A stretch of DNA of 64,000 nt from Caulobacter sp. X (GCF_002742635.1 NZ_PEGF01000002.1:1906230-1970229); one strand, 5' to 3'. Shown: positions 8,808 through 17,816, counted from the stretch's first letter. The notes: generated by a model not told the origin, from the sequence alone. Translations and numbers: made by a program.

Positions 8808-9362
8808 TCAGTAGACGTCTTCGGGATCCATCTCGACCAGGGCGTCCTGGGGCTTGGGGATCACGTCGATCGGCACCTCGCCGCGGCGATCCACGCCGAC
8901 GAAGTCGTGATCGATCCGCCGGCGACGGCAGGGGCCGAAATATTCCTTGGCCTGCACGAAGGGGCGGGGGTTGTTGATGATCTCGTTGACGCGGTGCATC
9001 ACCGTCCGCGCCGTCAGCGGCTTGGCCAGGAACTCGGTCACCCCGGCCATCCGCGCGTCGTTCAGGGTGCGCTGGGTGGCGTGACCCGTCATCATGATGA
9101 TGGGAACGAAGCGATTGGGGCTGGCCGTCGAGGTGCGAACCCATTTGACGAACGCCAGGCCGTCGACCGGGTGCATCACCAGGTCGGTGAAGATGATGTC
9201 GATCTCTTTCGACTGGAAGATCCGCAGAGCGCCCAGGCCGTCGTCGGCCTCGTAGATCTTACGGACGCCCGCCGACTTCAGGATGGTTGTGATCACCCTG
9301 CGCATGTTGGCGTTGTCGTCGATCAGCAGAATGGAAAGCGCACGAAGGTCCGTCGTTTCCAC
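8808..9362 (-). CDS. Single-domain response regulator with C-terminal extension
   Basis: This 184-residue protein is a CheY-like receiver. The acidic pocket is IDD at 14-16, the phosphoacceptor is Asp60 in FTDLVMHPVDG, the switch Thr is in MMTGH and the conserved Lys is in LAKPLTA. After the receiver (to about residue 130) there is a 55-residue tail, EYFGPCRRRRIDHDFVG and an acidic end, with no DNA-binding domain. The GTG at 9362 is chosen because AGGAGG lies six bases upstream. The partner kinase is not in the window. Signalling by protein contact is likely, but the pathway is unknown. Confidence 0.88.
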   Translation of the reverse strand: METTDLRALSILLIDDNANMRRVITTILKSAGVRKIYEADDGLGALRIFQSKEIDIIFTDLVMHPVDGLAFVKWVRTSTASPNRFVPIIMMTGHATQRTLNDARMAGVTEFLAKPLTARTVMHRVNEIINNPRPFVQAKEYFGPCRRRRIDHDFVGVDRRGEVPIDVIPKPQDALVEMDPEDVY

Positions 9363-9561
9363 AGCGCGCCTCCTCCGCTTCCGTGAATTCGCTGGCGCGC
9401 CGCAGCGCGTCGTCAGAAATCGAGGATCGCCCAAACTGGGTTTATGGAGTGTTTAGGGCGCGACAATATGTCTCAAAAAGCATGGTCAATTTTAGATTCA
9501 CAGTAAATGGCGGGGCGTATCCCTACTGTGAAGCTTGAATACTGGCGGCTGGAAACAGAAA

Positions 9562-9586
9562 AGCCGCCCGCCTTGCGGCGAGCGGC
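9562..9586 (-). terminator. Intrinsic terminator after bamE
   Basis: Read on the minus strand, AGCCGCTCGCCG and GGCGGGCGGCT form an imperfect GC-rich hairpin followed by TTTTCTGTTT. It lies just downstream of the bamE stop and upstream of the response-regulator promoter region. Confidence 0.7.
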
Positions 9587-9612
9587 TCTGTAAACCTTGA
9601 GGCGATGGGCGA

Positions 9613-10098
9613 TTAACGACGATCGCCGGGACGCTGGCCGGGGGCCTCGTCGTCCTGCGGGAGCATGCCGCCGCGACCGACGTTGCCGAGCAGCTGTTCC
9701 AGGATCGTCATCTCGCGGCCGCGGGTCGGCGTCTCGCGACCGTTGTAGGCGATGACCTTGCCGTCCTTCAGCGTGTAGGTGTTCACCGAGGCGACCTTTT
9801 CGTCGGCCGGGTTGAACTTGATCGCCACGACGTCGCGCTTGATCACGCGCGGATAGTAGAAGGCCACCCGGTCGGTGGTCTGCGAGATGTAGTACCAGGT
9901 GTTGTTGTCGAAGGTCGAAACGGCCGACGGCGAACCCAGCTTTTCCATCAGCGTGGACTTGCTGTCCTCGCCGACCTTCATGTCGGCGGGCTTGGCCTCG
10001 ATGGCCTGGAAGCCGGAATAGCTCGTCAGCGGCGTACAGGCCGAAGTAGCGAACGCCAGGGCCAAGACGGCGGCGGCGAAAACGGCGGGGCGAGACAT
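9613..10098 (-). CDS. bamE: Outer membrane assembly lipoprotein BamE (SmpA/OmlA)
   Basis: BamE is a small lipoprotein of the BAM complex that inserts beta-barrel proteins into the outer membrane. The 161-residue product has a lipoprotein signal peptide ending in the lipobox ATSAC (Cys about 21). The SmpA/OmlA pattern follows: VGEDSKSTLMEKLGSPS, then NNTWYYIS and DVVAIKFN. The ATG at 10098 is preferred over the adjacent in-frame TTG. A disordered Gly/Arg-rich tail of about 20 residues ends the protein. It is divergent from the cytochrome chaperone gene. Confidence 0.9.
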   Translation of the reverse strand: MSRPAVFAAAVLALAFATSACTPLTSYSGFQAIEAKPADMKVGEDSKSTLMEKLGSPSAVSTFDNNTWYYISQTTDRVAFYYPRVIKRDVVAIKFNPADEKVASVNTYTLKDGKVIAYNGRETPTRGREMTILEQLLGNVGRGGMLPQDDEAPGQRPGDRR

Positions 10099-10219
10099 CA
10101 AGGCTCCGAACCGGAAAAATGCAGACTTTGACCTATCGCCCGCGGGAGCTTAGTTCAATGCCCGCGTGAAAGCGGACCCCGCGTCTAGCGGGATGTCGCG
10201 GCGAAATCGAGGCGTTTCA

Positions 10220-10750
10220 ATGTTTCTGGATCGGTGGTTGAAGCCCAGGCCCGCCAAGGCGGCGGGGGCCAAGCTCTACGCATCGGCCGTGGCTCAGGCG
10301 CGTTCGCCGGCTTTCTACCGCGATTTCGGCGTTCGCGACTCGATGGAGGGCCGCTTCGAGCTGTTCAGCCTGCACGTGATCTTCCTGATCGAGCGGCTGA
10401 AGGGGCAGGGCGACGCCGCGGCCGAGACCTCGCAGGCGGTGTTCGATTCCTATGTGAAGGGCCTGGACGACGCCTTCCGGGAGATCGGCGTGGCCGATAC
10501 GGCCGTGGGCAAGAAGATGAAGAAGCTGGCGGGCGCCTTCTACGGCCGCCTGAAGACCTATGACGAGGCGGTCGCCAGCCTGCCGGACGAGGCCGCGACT
10601 CGCGACTTCCTGGCCCGCACCGCGTTCGAGGAAAGAGGCGAGGGCGACGTCGCCGCCCTGACCACCTATCTGATCAAGACGCGCGGGAGCCTGGCGGACC
10701 AGCCGCTGGACGCCCTGCTGCAAGGAGACGTGACTTGGCCGAACCCGTGA
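10220..10750 (+). CDS. Ubiquinol-cytochrome c chaperone family protein
   Basis: This 176-residue protein matches the CBP3/UbcC chaperone family, which assists maturation of the cytochrome bc1 complex. Recognised parts are LYASAVAQARSPAFYRDFGVRDSMEGRFELFSLHVIFLIERL near residues 20-65, then FREIGVADTAVGKKMKKLAGAFYGRLKTYDEA. The ATG at 10220 has GAGG upstream; earlier in-frame starts are not conserved. Its end overlaps the next gene by 16 bases. Confidence 0.88.
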   Translation: MFLDRWLKPRPAKAAGAKLYASAVAQARSPAFYRDFGVRDSMEGRFELFSLHVIFLIERLKGQGDAAAETSQAVFDSYVKGLDDAFREIGVADTAVGKKMKKLAGAFYGRLKTYDEAVASLPDEAATRDFLARTAFEERGEGDVAALTTYLIKTRGSLADQPLDALLQGDVTWPNP

Positions 10751-11274
10751 CCGCGCCCTGGCCCTGCGAGATTCCGCTGTCCCAGGTCGATCGTGGCGCC
10801 GTGAAGCTGCGCCTTGAGCCCAGCGCCGACCAATGCAAGGCGATCGCCAAGCAACTGGGCCTCGTCAGCCTGGAGGCGCTCTCGGCCGAGGTGTTTCTGA
10901 CGTCCTGGCTGGACGGCGCCGAGATCTCTGGCGTCCTGCGGGCGCGGGTCGTCCAGACCTGCAGCGCGACGGCCGACGACTTCGAAACGCCGATCGACGC
11001 GCGCTTCAGCCTCCGCGTTTTGCCCGCCAACAGCGAAAACGCCCCGCAGGAAGAGTTTGGCGACCTTGGCGCAGACCCCGATGGCGATGATCCGCCCGAC
11101 GTGCTGGAAGGCCAAGTCGTGGACGTGTCCGGCTACGTCGTCGAGCACCTGGCGCTGGAGCTGGATCCGTTCCCCCGCAAGCCCGGCGCGGTGTTCGTCC
11201 AGCCGCCGGAACCGGTGGAATTGTCCCCGTTCGCGGCGCTGAAGGGGCTGAATTTGAAGGACGATCAGGGCTAA
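10735..11274 (+). CDS. YceD family protein (DUF177)
   Basis: This 179-residue protein belongs to the YceD/DUF177 family, in many bacteria found beside rpmF and fatty-acid genes and linked to 23S rRNA metabolism. It precedes plsX-fabH, the usual neighbourhood. The family pattern LRARVVQTCSATADDFETPIDARFSLR and the acidic stretch DPDGDDPPDVLEG are present, with LDPFPRKPGA near the end. The start appears to be TTG at 10735, with AAGGAGA seven bases upstream, inside the end of the chaperone gene. No rpmF follows here. Confidence 0.85.
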   Translation: MAEPVTAPWPCEIPLSQVDRGAVKLRLEPSADQCKAIAKQLGLVSLEALSAEVFLTSWLDGAEISGVLRARVVQTCSATADDFETPIDARFSLRVLPANSENAPQEEFGDLGADPDGDDPPDVLEGQVVDVSGYVVEHLALELDPFPRKPGAVFVQPPEPVELSPFAALKGLNLKDDQG

Positions 11275-11369
11275 ACACCCCGACTCGACCGCTTGCGTGA
11301 TATTCACGCGGATGTATCGTCCGCCGCCTTGAGGGCGGCCGGGCCGCCTGCCGGAGCTCTCAGCGCCAC

Positions 11370-12455
11370 GTGACTCAATCCGTCGTCATCTCGATCGACG
11401 CCATGGGCGGCGATCATGGCCCCTCGATCGTCGTGCCCGGCGTCGCGCTCGCGGCCCAGGCGCTGCCCGGCGTGCGCTTCCTGTTGCACGGGGACGGCGC
11501 GGCCATCGAGGCCGAGCTCGCCAAATGTCCCGCCGCCAAGGCCGTGAGCGAAGTCCGCCACTGCGACAAGGCGATCGGCATGGACGAAAAGCCCGCCCAG
11601 GCCATGCGCCGAGGCAAGGGCTCCAGCCTGTGGAACGCGGTCGAGGCGCTGCGCGACAACGAAGCCCAGGCCTGCGTCTCGGCCGGCAACACCGGCGCGC
11701 TGATGGCGATCTCCAAGCTGATCCTGCGCATGGGCGCGGGCCTGGAGCGTCCGGCCATCGTCGCCAACTGGCCGACCATGAAGGGCGTGACGGCGGTTCT
11801 GGACGTCGGCGCCAATGTCGAGAGCGACGCGGCCCAGCTGGTCGAGTTCGCGATCATGGGCGCGGCCTTCCACCACGCGGTGCATGGCTCGCACCGGCCG
11901 ACCGTGGGTCTGCTGAACGTCGGCTCCGAGGAGCAGAAGGGCCACGAGGAGGTGCGCGAGGCGCACGCCATCCTGCGCGAGACCAAGCTGGACTTCGACT
12001 ATCACGGCTTCGTCGAGGGCAACGACATCGCCTACGGCACGGTCGACGTGGTCGTCACCGACGGCTTCACCGGCAATGTCGCCCTGAAGACCGCCGAGGG
12101 GCTGGCGCGGTTCTTCTCGAACGAGATCAAGAGCACCCTGACCTCGACGCCGCTGGCCATGCTGGGCGCGGCCATCGCCTCGGGCGCGCTGAAGAAGATG
12201 CGCCAGCGCCTGGATCCGGGCCGGGTGAACGGCGGGCCGCTGCTGGGCCTCAACGGGATCGTGGTCAAGAGCCACGGCGGCGCGGACGCGGGCGGCTTCG
12301 CCTCGGCGATCCGGGTCGCCACCAACCTCGCGCGCAGCGATTTCCGCGCCGAGATCGACAGAAATCTGAAACGCCTGACCGCCGCCGCGGCCAAGGACGG
12401 GGCCTCCGGCGAGGCGCCCGATCCCGGCGTGGATCCCCAGGGAGCGGCCGAGTGA
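11370..12455 (+). CDS. plsX: Phosphate acyltransferase PlsX
   Basis: PlsX makes acyl-phosphate from acyl-ACP for phospholipid synthesis and is peripherally membrane bound. The 361-residue product has the family motifs SIDAMGGDHGP at the start, SAGNTGALM near 110, LDVGANVE and VVVTDGFTGNVALKT. The start is GTG at 11370. A Pro/Ala-rich tail of about 20 residues ends the protein. The stop codon overlaps the fabH GTG start, so the two are translationally coupled. Confidence 0.94.
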   Translation: MTQSVVISIDAMGGDHGPSIVVPGVALAAQALPGVRFLLHGDGAAIEAELAKCPAAKAVSEVRHCDKAIGMDEKPAQAMRRGKGSSLWNAVEALRDNEAQACVSAGNTGALMAISKLILRMGAGLERPAIVANWPTMKGVTAVLDVGANVESDAAQLVEFAIMGAAFHHAVHGSHRPTVGLLNVGSEEQKGHEEVREAHAILRETKLDFDYHGFVEGNDIAYGTVDVVVTDGFTGNVALKTAEGLARFFSNEIKSTLTSTPLAMLGAAIASGALKKMRQRLDPGRVNGGPLLGLNGIVVKSHGGADAGGFASAIRVATNLARSDFRAEIDRNLKRLTAAAAKDGASGEAPDPGVDPQGAAE

Positions 12456-13429
12456 GCGTAGTTCGTAGCGTAGTGACCGGCGTCGGCGCCTATCTGCCGC
12501 CCAAGGTCGTGACCAATGACGATCTGGCCAAGTTCGTCGACACCAGCGACGAATGGATCGTCGAGCGCACTGGCATCCGCCAGCGTCACCAGGCCGCCGA
12601 CGACCAGCCGGTCTCGGACCTCGCGGTCGAGGCCGCCAAGGAAGCGCTGGCCGCGGCCGGCAAGACCGCCGCCGACGTCGACCTGATCATCGTCGCCACC
12701 ACGACGGCCGATCTTACCTTCCCGGCGGTCGCCACGATCGTCCAGCGCAAGCTGGGCGCGCCGGTCGGCATCGCCTTCGACGTCCAGGCGGTGTGCTCGG
12801 GCTTCGTCTACGCGCTGAGCGTCGCCGACGGCTTCGTGGCGCGCGGCAACGCCAAGTGCGCCCTGGTGATCGGCGCCGAAGCCATGACCCGCCTGATGGA
12901 CTGGAGCGATCGCGGCACCTGCGTGCTGTTCGGCGACGGCGCCGGCGCGGTCGTGCTCGAAGCCGGTGAAGGCGAGGGGACCACGGACGATCGCGGCATG
13001 CTGGGCTTTGCTCTGCGCGCCGACGGGACCAAGCAGGACCTGCTCTATGTCGACGGCGGCCCATCGACGACGGGCACGGTCGGCAAGCTGCGGATGCTGG
13101 GCAACCAGGTCTTCAAGCACGCCGTGGTCAACATCTCCGAAGCGATCCACGCCGCCGCCGCCAAGGCGGGGGTCGCGGTCGCCGACGTCGACTGGTTCAT
13201 CCCGCACCAGGCCAACCAGCGAATCCTCCAGGGCGTGGCCCATCGCTGCGGCATAGACGAGGACAAAGTGATCTCGACGGTCGCCATTCACGCCAACACG
13301 TCGGCCGCCTCGATCCCGCTGGCCTTCGCCCACGGGGTCAAGGACGGGCGGATCAAGAAGGGCGACCTCTTGCTGCTGGAAGCGATGGGCGGCGGTCTGA
13401 CCTGGGGCGCCTGCGTTCTGCGTCTTTGA
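12452..13429 (+). CDS. fabH: Beta-ketoacyl-ACP synthase III
   Basis: FabH condenses acetyl-CoA with malonyl-ACP to initiate fatty-acid synthesis. The 325-residue product has the catalytic triad Cys115 (QAVCSGF), His252 (IPHQAN) and Asn282 (HANTSAAS). The GTG at 12452 overlaps the plsX stop (GTGA) and is preceded by GGGAGCGG. The order plsX-fabH-ihfA-merR is conserved in alphaproteobacteria. Confidence 0.95.
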   Translation: MSVVRSVVTGVGAYLPPKVVTNDDLAKFVDTSDEWIVERTGIRQRHQAADDQPVSDLAVEAAKEALAAAGKTAADVDLIIVATTTADLTFPAVATIVQRKLGAPVGIAFDVQAVCSGFVYALSVADGFVARGNAKCALVIGAEAMTRLMDWSDRGTCVLFGDGAGAVVLEAGEGEGTTDDRGMLGFALRADGTKQDLLYVDGGPSTTGTVGKLRMLGNQVFKHAVVNISEAIHAAAAKAGVAVADVDWFIPHQANQRILQGVAHRCGIDEDKVISTVAIHANTSAASIPLAFAHGVKDGRIKKGDLLLLEAMGGGLTWGACVLRL

Positions 13430-13628
13430 CGCGCATCATGGCGCAAGCTTCGCGAGCGGCATGAACTGTTGACCTTGAGCCTTTGACTTCACGCGATAAT
13501 CACGGCATGAGGTCATCGGTGGGTGAGGGCGCGGCTGGTTGAGGGCGGCCGCATCAGGCTCTTGTTCGCCGCGAGTGCTCTATCGGAGGTGGTCTGCTGG
13601 CCGCCAGGATACGCGTGGAGGGGGTTGC

Positions 13629-13931
13629 ATGAAGGGCTCTACTTTGACCCGGGCCGACCTATGCGAGGCGGTCCACGAGGAGGTCGGTCTGACCCGTCAG
13701 GACTGCGCCGGCCTCGTCGAACGCACCCTGGATCTGGTGGCCGAGGCCCTGGAGAAGGGCGAGACGGTCAAGCTTTCCGGTTTCGGCGTCTTCCAGGTTC
13801 GCGCCAAGCGGGCTCGGATGGGGCGCAATCCCAAGACGGGCGAGCCCGCCGAGATCGAGCCCCGGCGCGTGATCGGGTTCCGCGCTTCCCAGGTCATGAA
13901 GGCGCGAATCGACCGCGCCCTGGGCGACTAG
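13629..13931 (+). CDS. ihfA: Integration host factor subunit alpha
   Basis: This 100-residue HU/IHF-family protein bends DNA as a heterodimer with IHF beta. The family signature KLSGFGVFQVR and the DNA-inserting arm GRNPKTGEPAEIEPRRVIGFRAS are intact. The start at 13629 (MKGSTLTRAD) follows GGAGGGGG. About 200 bases separate it from fabH, including TTGACC and GATAAT elements near 13469-13500, so it probably has its own promoter. It is followed closely by a merR gene. Confidence 0.94.
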   Translation: MKGSTLTRADLCEAVHEEVGLTRQDCAGLVERTLDLVAEALEKGETVKLSGFGVFQVRAKRARMGRNPKTGEPAEIEPRRVIGFRASQVMKARIDRALGD

Positions 13932-13941
13932 GATTCGTGCG

Positions 13942-14367
13942 GTGGCGAAGGGGCCGAACGCCTTCCGCACGATTTCCGAAGCCGCCGAGGAGCTGGGCGT
14001 GCCGCAGCACGTCCTGCGATTCTGGGAGACCAAGTTCTCCTTCATTCGCCCCATGAAACGCGCCGGCGGACGGCGCTTCTATCGTCCGCAGGACGTGGCC
14101 GTGCTGAACGGCGTCCGCACCTTGCTCCACAGCGAAGGCCTGACCATCAAGGGCGTGCAGAAGCTGCATCGCGACCATGGCCTGGCGCAGGTGATCGCCG
14201 CGGGGCTGGGCTCCAACGGCTCGGCCAAGCTGGCGGCCGATATCGACTATGGCGCCCTCGACCAGGGCGCGCGACGGCTGGAGGGCGAGGCCCGCGAGCG
14301 CCTGGCCTTCATGTTGCGCGACCTCACGGAGGTCAAATCGCGCCTCGATGGACTGCTGTCCCGCTAG
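13942..14367 (+). CDS. MerR family transcriptional regulator
   Basis: This 141-residue protein has an N-terminal MerR winged helix, FRTISEAAEELGVPQHVLRFWETKF then RAGGRRFYRPQDVAVL. A helical region without the paired cysteines of metal sensors follows, so the signal is unknown. The start is GTG at 13942, ten bases after ihfA. The ihfA-merR pair is conserved in alphaproteobacteria. The C-terminal helix (EARERLAFMLRDLTEVKSRL) probably forms the dimer coiled coil. Confidence 0.9.
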   Translation: MAKGPNAFRTISEAAEELGVPQHVLRFWETKFSFIRPMKRAGGRRFYRPQDVAVLNGVRTLLHSEGLTIKGVQKLHRDHGLAQVIAAGLGSNGSAKLAADIDYGALDQGARRLEGEARERLAFMLRDLTEVKSRLDGLLSR

Positions 14368-14405
14368 GGCTGTTCCGAGAGCGGCGATTTCGTCCGAAAT
14401 GGCAG

Positions 14406-14434
14406 TTGCCCAACCCCGGACCGGCGCCTATAAG
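14406..14434 (+). promoter_or_regulatory. Sigma-70-type promoter for tRNA-Pro(GGG)
   Basis: TTGCCC at 14406-14411 and TATAAG at 14429-14434 are separated by exactly 17 bases, and the tRNA begins 17 bases beyond the -10 element. This fits a housekeeping promoter for the stable RNA. Confidence 0.65.
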
Positions 14435-14450
14435 AGCGCCTCTTCCGCGT

Positions 14451-14527
<77 letters not shown>

Positions 14528-14553
14528 TTTCCTTCGGGAACAGCGGAAGCCGA

Positions 14554-14580
14554 AAGGGTCGCCGAAAGGCGGCCCTTTTT
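14554..14580 (+). terminator. Intrinsic terminator after tRNA-Pro(GGG)
   Basis: AAGGGTCGCC, a GAAA tetraloop and GGCGGCCCTT form a 10-bp stem with one G-T pair, followed by TTT. It lies 26 bases after the tRNA 3' end. Confidence 0.8.
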
Positions 14581-14592
14581 CATGTCCGAAAC

Positions 14593-14820
14593 CTACTTCA
14601 CGACTGGCTTGTCGGCCTTGCCCATCCACGAGATCAGCGGAATCACCGGCAGGATCCAGCCCATGCCCAGCGCCACGAAATAGACGAGGTGCACGAAGCG
14701 GTTCTGGGGCAGGTGGTCGTAGAGGCTGGTGAAGATCCAGATCCAGGCGAACAGGACGGCCATCACGGCGATCGAGCCGATCAGCTTGCGGAGGCGGGCC
14801 GGGATAAGGGGAGCGCTCAC
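14593..14820 (-). CDS. DUF2842 family membrane protein
   Basis: This 75-residue protein has two membrane segments (IGSIAVMAVLFAWIWIFTSLY and LVYFVALGMGWILPVIPLISW) and ends in a short basic tail. It matches the small alphaproteobacterial DUF2842 family, whose function is unknown. The GTG start at 14820 overlaps the stop of the upstream GlsB-like gene (GTGA), so the two form a coupled pair. Confidence 0.8.
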   Translation of the reverse strand: MSAPLIPARLRKLIGSIAVMAVLFAWIWIFTSLYDHLPQNRFVHLVYFVALGMGWILPVIPLISWMGKADKPVVK

Positions 14821-15068
14821 GCGGGTCTCCGGAAGAGGCCGAGCACGGCCAGGAACACGACGGCGCCCACGCTGGAGACGATCAGCTCGCCAACGAATCC
14901 GCTGACGTGAAGATCGATGCGAGTCGCCACGAACGCTCCGATGAACGCGCCGATCACGCCGATCAAGAGCTTGATGAACAGGGAGTGGCGGCGGTCGAGC
15001 CCGAAATCGGCGATCCAGCCGGCGATAATGCCGACGATCGCCGCCGCGAAGACGCCCGTACCGCTCAT
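14817..15068 (-). CDS. GlsB/YeaQ/YmgE family stress membrane protein
   Basis: This 83-residue protein has three hydrophobic segments with the transglycosylase-associated family pattern IVGIIAGWIADF, LLIGVIGAFIGAFVA and IVSSVGAVVFLAVLG. Members are often induced by envelope or acid stress. The ATG at 15068 follows a good AGGAGGA site. It overlaps the DUF2842 gene and is divergent from ctaA. Confidence 0.88.
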   Translation of the reverse strand: MSGTGVFAAAIVGIIAGWIADFGLDRRHSLFIKLLIGVIGAFIGAFVATRIDLHVSGFVGELIVSSVGAVVFLAVLGLFRRPA

Positions 15069-15209
15069 CAAAGTCCTCCTGCGCGGGGCTTTGTGCCACG
15101 CGTCGCGCGCGTCGTCATGCGTAGGCATACAGACATTGATGCGCGCGTCCGGCGGGCGTAGGGATGGCGCGGCCGCATTTCGGCCCAGAAGTGACGCTTT
15201 TCCGACTCC

Positions 15210-16241
15210 ATGACGTCTTTCCTGCGTTCCGACCGCTCGCGTCCCGTCGCCATCTGGCTCTTCATCGTGGCCGCCATGGTGTTCTCCATGGTCGTCGTCG
15301 GCGGCGCGACCCGCCTGACCGACTCGGGGCTTTCGATCACCCAGTGGCAGCCGATCATGGGCGCCTTGCCGCCGATGTCGGACCAGGCCTGGCGCGAGAG
15401 CTTCGAGCTCTACAAGCAGATCCCGCAGTACCACCTGGTCAATCCGGACATGACGCTGGAGGGCTACAAGGGCATCTTCTGGTGGGAGTGGGCGCACCGT
15501 CTGCTGGGGCGGACCGTCGGCGTCGCCTTCGCGATCCCGTTCATCGTTTTCCTGATCCGCCGCGACATCCCGCGCCGCCTGATCTGGCGCTGCGCCGTCA
15601 TGCTGGGCCTGGGCGGCCTGCAGGGCCTGGTCGGCTGGTGGATGGTCTCCAGCGGCCTGTCCGAGCGGGTCTCGGTCGCGCCCGAACGCCTGATGACGCA
15701 CCTGGGCCTGGCCCTGGCGCTGTTCGTGGTCCTGATCTGGACCGCGTTGGACGCCTGGAACGGCGCGCCGCGCGTCGAGGAGCGTTCGCCCTGGCGCGGC
15801 TGGGCGCTGGCTTTCCTGGGCGCGGTGTTCTTCCAGAGCCTGCTGGGCGCGCTGGTGGCCGGCAACGACGCGGGCCTGGTCTATAACGACTGGCCGCTGA
15901 TGAACGGGCGCCTCTTCCCGGCCGACTATTTCGGCGCCGGCCTGTGGGGCACGATCGCCCATAGCCACGGCGCGGTGCAGCTGCACCACCGTCTGATGGC
16001 CTACGCTCTGTTCGTCGCCGGGATCGCCATCGCGGTGATCGCCCGGCGCGACAGGCCCCTGGCGGCTGGCAGCAAGGCGATCGCGACAGCCTTGGCGGTG
16101 ATTGTCGTCCTGCAGGCCTCGCTGGGCGTCTGGACCCTGATGGCGGCCGTCCCGATCACCCTGGGCGTTCTGCACCAGGCGGGGGCCGCGGTGCTGCTGG
16201 CCGTGGCGACCGCCTTCGCCTGGCGCGTGCGACGCGCCTAA
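15210..16241 (+). CDS. ctaA: Heme A synthase (COX15/CtaA)
   Basis: CtaA oxidises the C8 methyl group of heme O to give heme A for aa3-type cytochrome oxidase. The 343-residue inner-membrane protein has about eight membrane segments. Conserved histidines appear in WWEWAHRLLGR, MTHLGLAL, IAHSHGAVQLHHRLMAY and LHQAGAAVLL, which are the heme-binding positions of the COX15 family. No clear ribosome site precedes the ATG. Confidence 0.93.
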   Translation: MTSFLRSDRSRPVAIWLFIVAAMVFSMVVVGGATRLTDSGLSITQWQPIMGALPPMSDQAWRESFELYKQIPQYHLVNPDMTLEGYKGIFWWEWAHRLLGRTVGVAFAIPFIVFLIRRDIPRRLIWRCAVMLGLGGLQGLVGWWMVSSGLSERVSVAPERLMTHLGLALALFVVLIWTALDAWNGAPRVEERSPWRGWALAFLGAVFFQSLLGALVAGNDAGLVYNDWPLMNGRLFPADYFGAGLWGTIAHSHGAVQLHHRLMAYALFVAGIAIAVIARRDRPLAAGSKAIATALAVIVVLQASLGVWTLMAAVPITLGVLHQAGAAVLLAVATAFAWRVRRA

Positions 16242-16270
16242 AGCGCGATCCGTCGCGGGCGACGGAAAAA

Positions 16271-16277
16271 CTGTCAC
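16271..16277 (+). promoter_or_regulatory. Possible PhoB half-site upstream of the PhoA-like gene
   Basis: CTGTCAC matches the Pho box half-site exactly and lies about 40 bases before the phosphatase start. A second good half-site at the expected 11-base period is not clear, so a full Pho box is unproven. Confidence 0.3.
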
Positions 16278-16313
16278 ACGCTGGGAGCAAATCGGGCCGA
16301 TTCCTCATGGAGC

Positions 16314-17816
16314 TTGGCCTTGATCCGCCCGTTTGTTCTCGCCCTCGTGGCGTCCGCTTCGATCTCGACCTTCGCCTGCGCCCAGGCCGCCGGCCCGATG
16401 GCGGCGGTCAGCGCCGCTGATCCCTATTACAAGGCCGGTGAAGCGGCTCTGGCGCGACAGCTGACGGTGGTTCCGAACACGGGGCGCGCCAAGAACGTCA
16501 TCCTGTTCCTGGGCGACGGCATGGGCATTTCGACGGTGACGGCCGGCCGCATCTATGACGGTCAGCAGAAGGGCGTCGACGGCGAGTCCAATTCCCTGTC
16601 CTTCGAGAAGCTGTCCTATTCGGCGCTCTCCAAGACCTACAGCCACGACACCCAGGTCACCGACAGCGCCGCCGGCATCACGGCGATCATGACCGGCGTG
16701 AAGACCCGCAACAAGATCATCGGCCTGACGGGCGCGGCGATCGGCGAGAAGTGCGAGACCGAGAAGGGCAATGCGGTCCAGACCCTGGCCGAGCTGGCCA
16801 AGGCCAACGGCAAGGCGGCCGGCGCGGTCACCACGACCCGCGTCACCCACGCCACCCCGGCCGGCGCCTACGCCCACACCGCCTATCGCGACTGGGAAGG
16901 CGACAGCGACATGCCGGTCGAGGCCATCCAAGGCGGCTGCAAGGACATCGCCCGCCAGCTGGTCGAGGCGCCCGACGCCCTGCGCCTGGACGTCGTCATG
17001 GGCGGGGGCCGCTCGCGCTTCCTGCCCGAGGCCAAGGATGGCAAGCGCGCCGACGGCCGCGACCTCACCGCCGAGTGGCTGAAGGCCGAAGGGCAGGGCT
17101 CGGCCTACGTCACCACGGTCGATCAACTGAAGGCGCTGCCCGCCGACACCAAGCACGTGCTGGGCCTGTTCGCCGCCGAGCACCTGCCTTACGAAGTCGA
17201 GCGGCCGGTGTTGGGGCAGGGCGTCCCGACCCTGGCCGAGATGGCGACGGCGGCCGTCGACGTGCTGTCCAAGAACCCGAACGGCTATTTCCTGATGGTC
17301 GAGGGCGGCAAGATCGACATGGGCAGCCACCTGGGCAACGCCAAGCGCACCCTCAGCGAGACGGTCGAGTTCTCCAAGGCCATCGACGCGGTCCTGGCCA
17401 AGGTCGACCTGAAGGACACCTTGGTCGTGGTGACGGCCGACCACAGCCACGGTCTGGTCATCTCGGGCTACGCGCCGCGCAACTCGCCGATCCTGGGCGT
17501 CTCGGGCAACGAGGGCGAGCCGGCCATCGCCGCCGACGGCAAGACCTACACCACCCTGATGTTCGCCACCGGCCCCGGCGGCCCGCTGGGCAATGACACC
17601 CGCGCCGATCCGGCCAAGGAAGACCTGGACGACGTCGACTACCACCAGCAGGCCGTCGTGAACCTGCCCAGCGCCGCCCACGCGGGCGAGGATGTCGGCG
17701 TCTTCGCCGACGGTCCCCAGGCCTATCTGCTGCGCGGCGTCGTGGAGGAGAGCTACATCTTCCAGGTCATGCGCTATGCGTTTGGGTTTGATGACAAGGC
17801 GGCCAAGAAGCGCTGA
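16314..17816 (+). CDS. Alkaline phosphatase, PhoA type
   Basis: This periplasmic phosphomonoesterase is about 500 residues long. An N-terminal signal peptide ends near ACAQA. The nucleophile serine is in TDSAAGITAIMTG, and the metal-binding blocks are LFLGDGMG, VEGGKIDMGSH, TADHSHG and the late AAHAGEDVGV. The start is a TTG at 16314 or 16320; GGAG lies just upstream and there is no in-frame ATG. With the facing PhoX gene it suggests phosphate scavenging. Confidence 0.92.
   Translation: MALIRPFVLALVASASISTFACAQAAGPMAAVSAADPYYKAGEAALARQLTVVPNTGRAKNVILFLGDGMGISTVTAGRIYDGQQKGVDGESNSLSFEKLSYSALSKTYSHDTQVTDSAAGITAIMTGVKTRNKIIGLTGAAIGEKCETEKGNAVQTLAELAKANGKAAGAVTTTRVTHATPAGAYAHTAYRDWEGDSDMPVEAIQGGCKDIARQLVEAPDALRLDVVMGGGRSRFLPEAKDGKRADGRDLTAEWLKAEGQGSAYVTTVDQLKALPADTKHVLGLFAAEHLPYEVERPVLGQGVPTLAEMATAAVDVLSKNPNGYFLMVEGGKIDMGSHLGNAKRTLSETVEFSKAIDAVLAKVDLKDTLVVVTADHSHGLVISGYAPRNSPILGVSGNEGEPAIAADGKTYTTLMFATGPGGPLGNDTRADPAKEDLDDVDYHQQAVVNLPSAAHAGEDVGVFADGPQAYLLRGVVEESYIFQVMRYAFGFDDKAAKKR

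Noticed and set aside
6601..9144. Very long open frame antisense to hppA and the response regulator
   Set aside because: High GC content makes stop codons rare on the opposite strand; the sense frame has full HppA homology, while the antisense product is low-complexity His/Asp/Gly/Arg-rich.
11525..12451. N-terminal extension of fabH reading through plsX in another frame
   Set aside because: The extension is Arg/Gly-rich shadow of plsX; the GTG at 12452 gives the normal FabH length with an overlapping stop-start.
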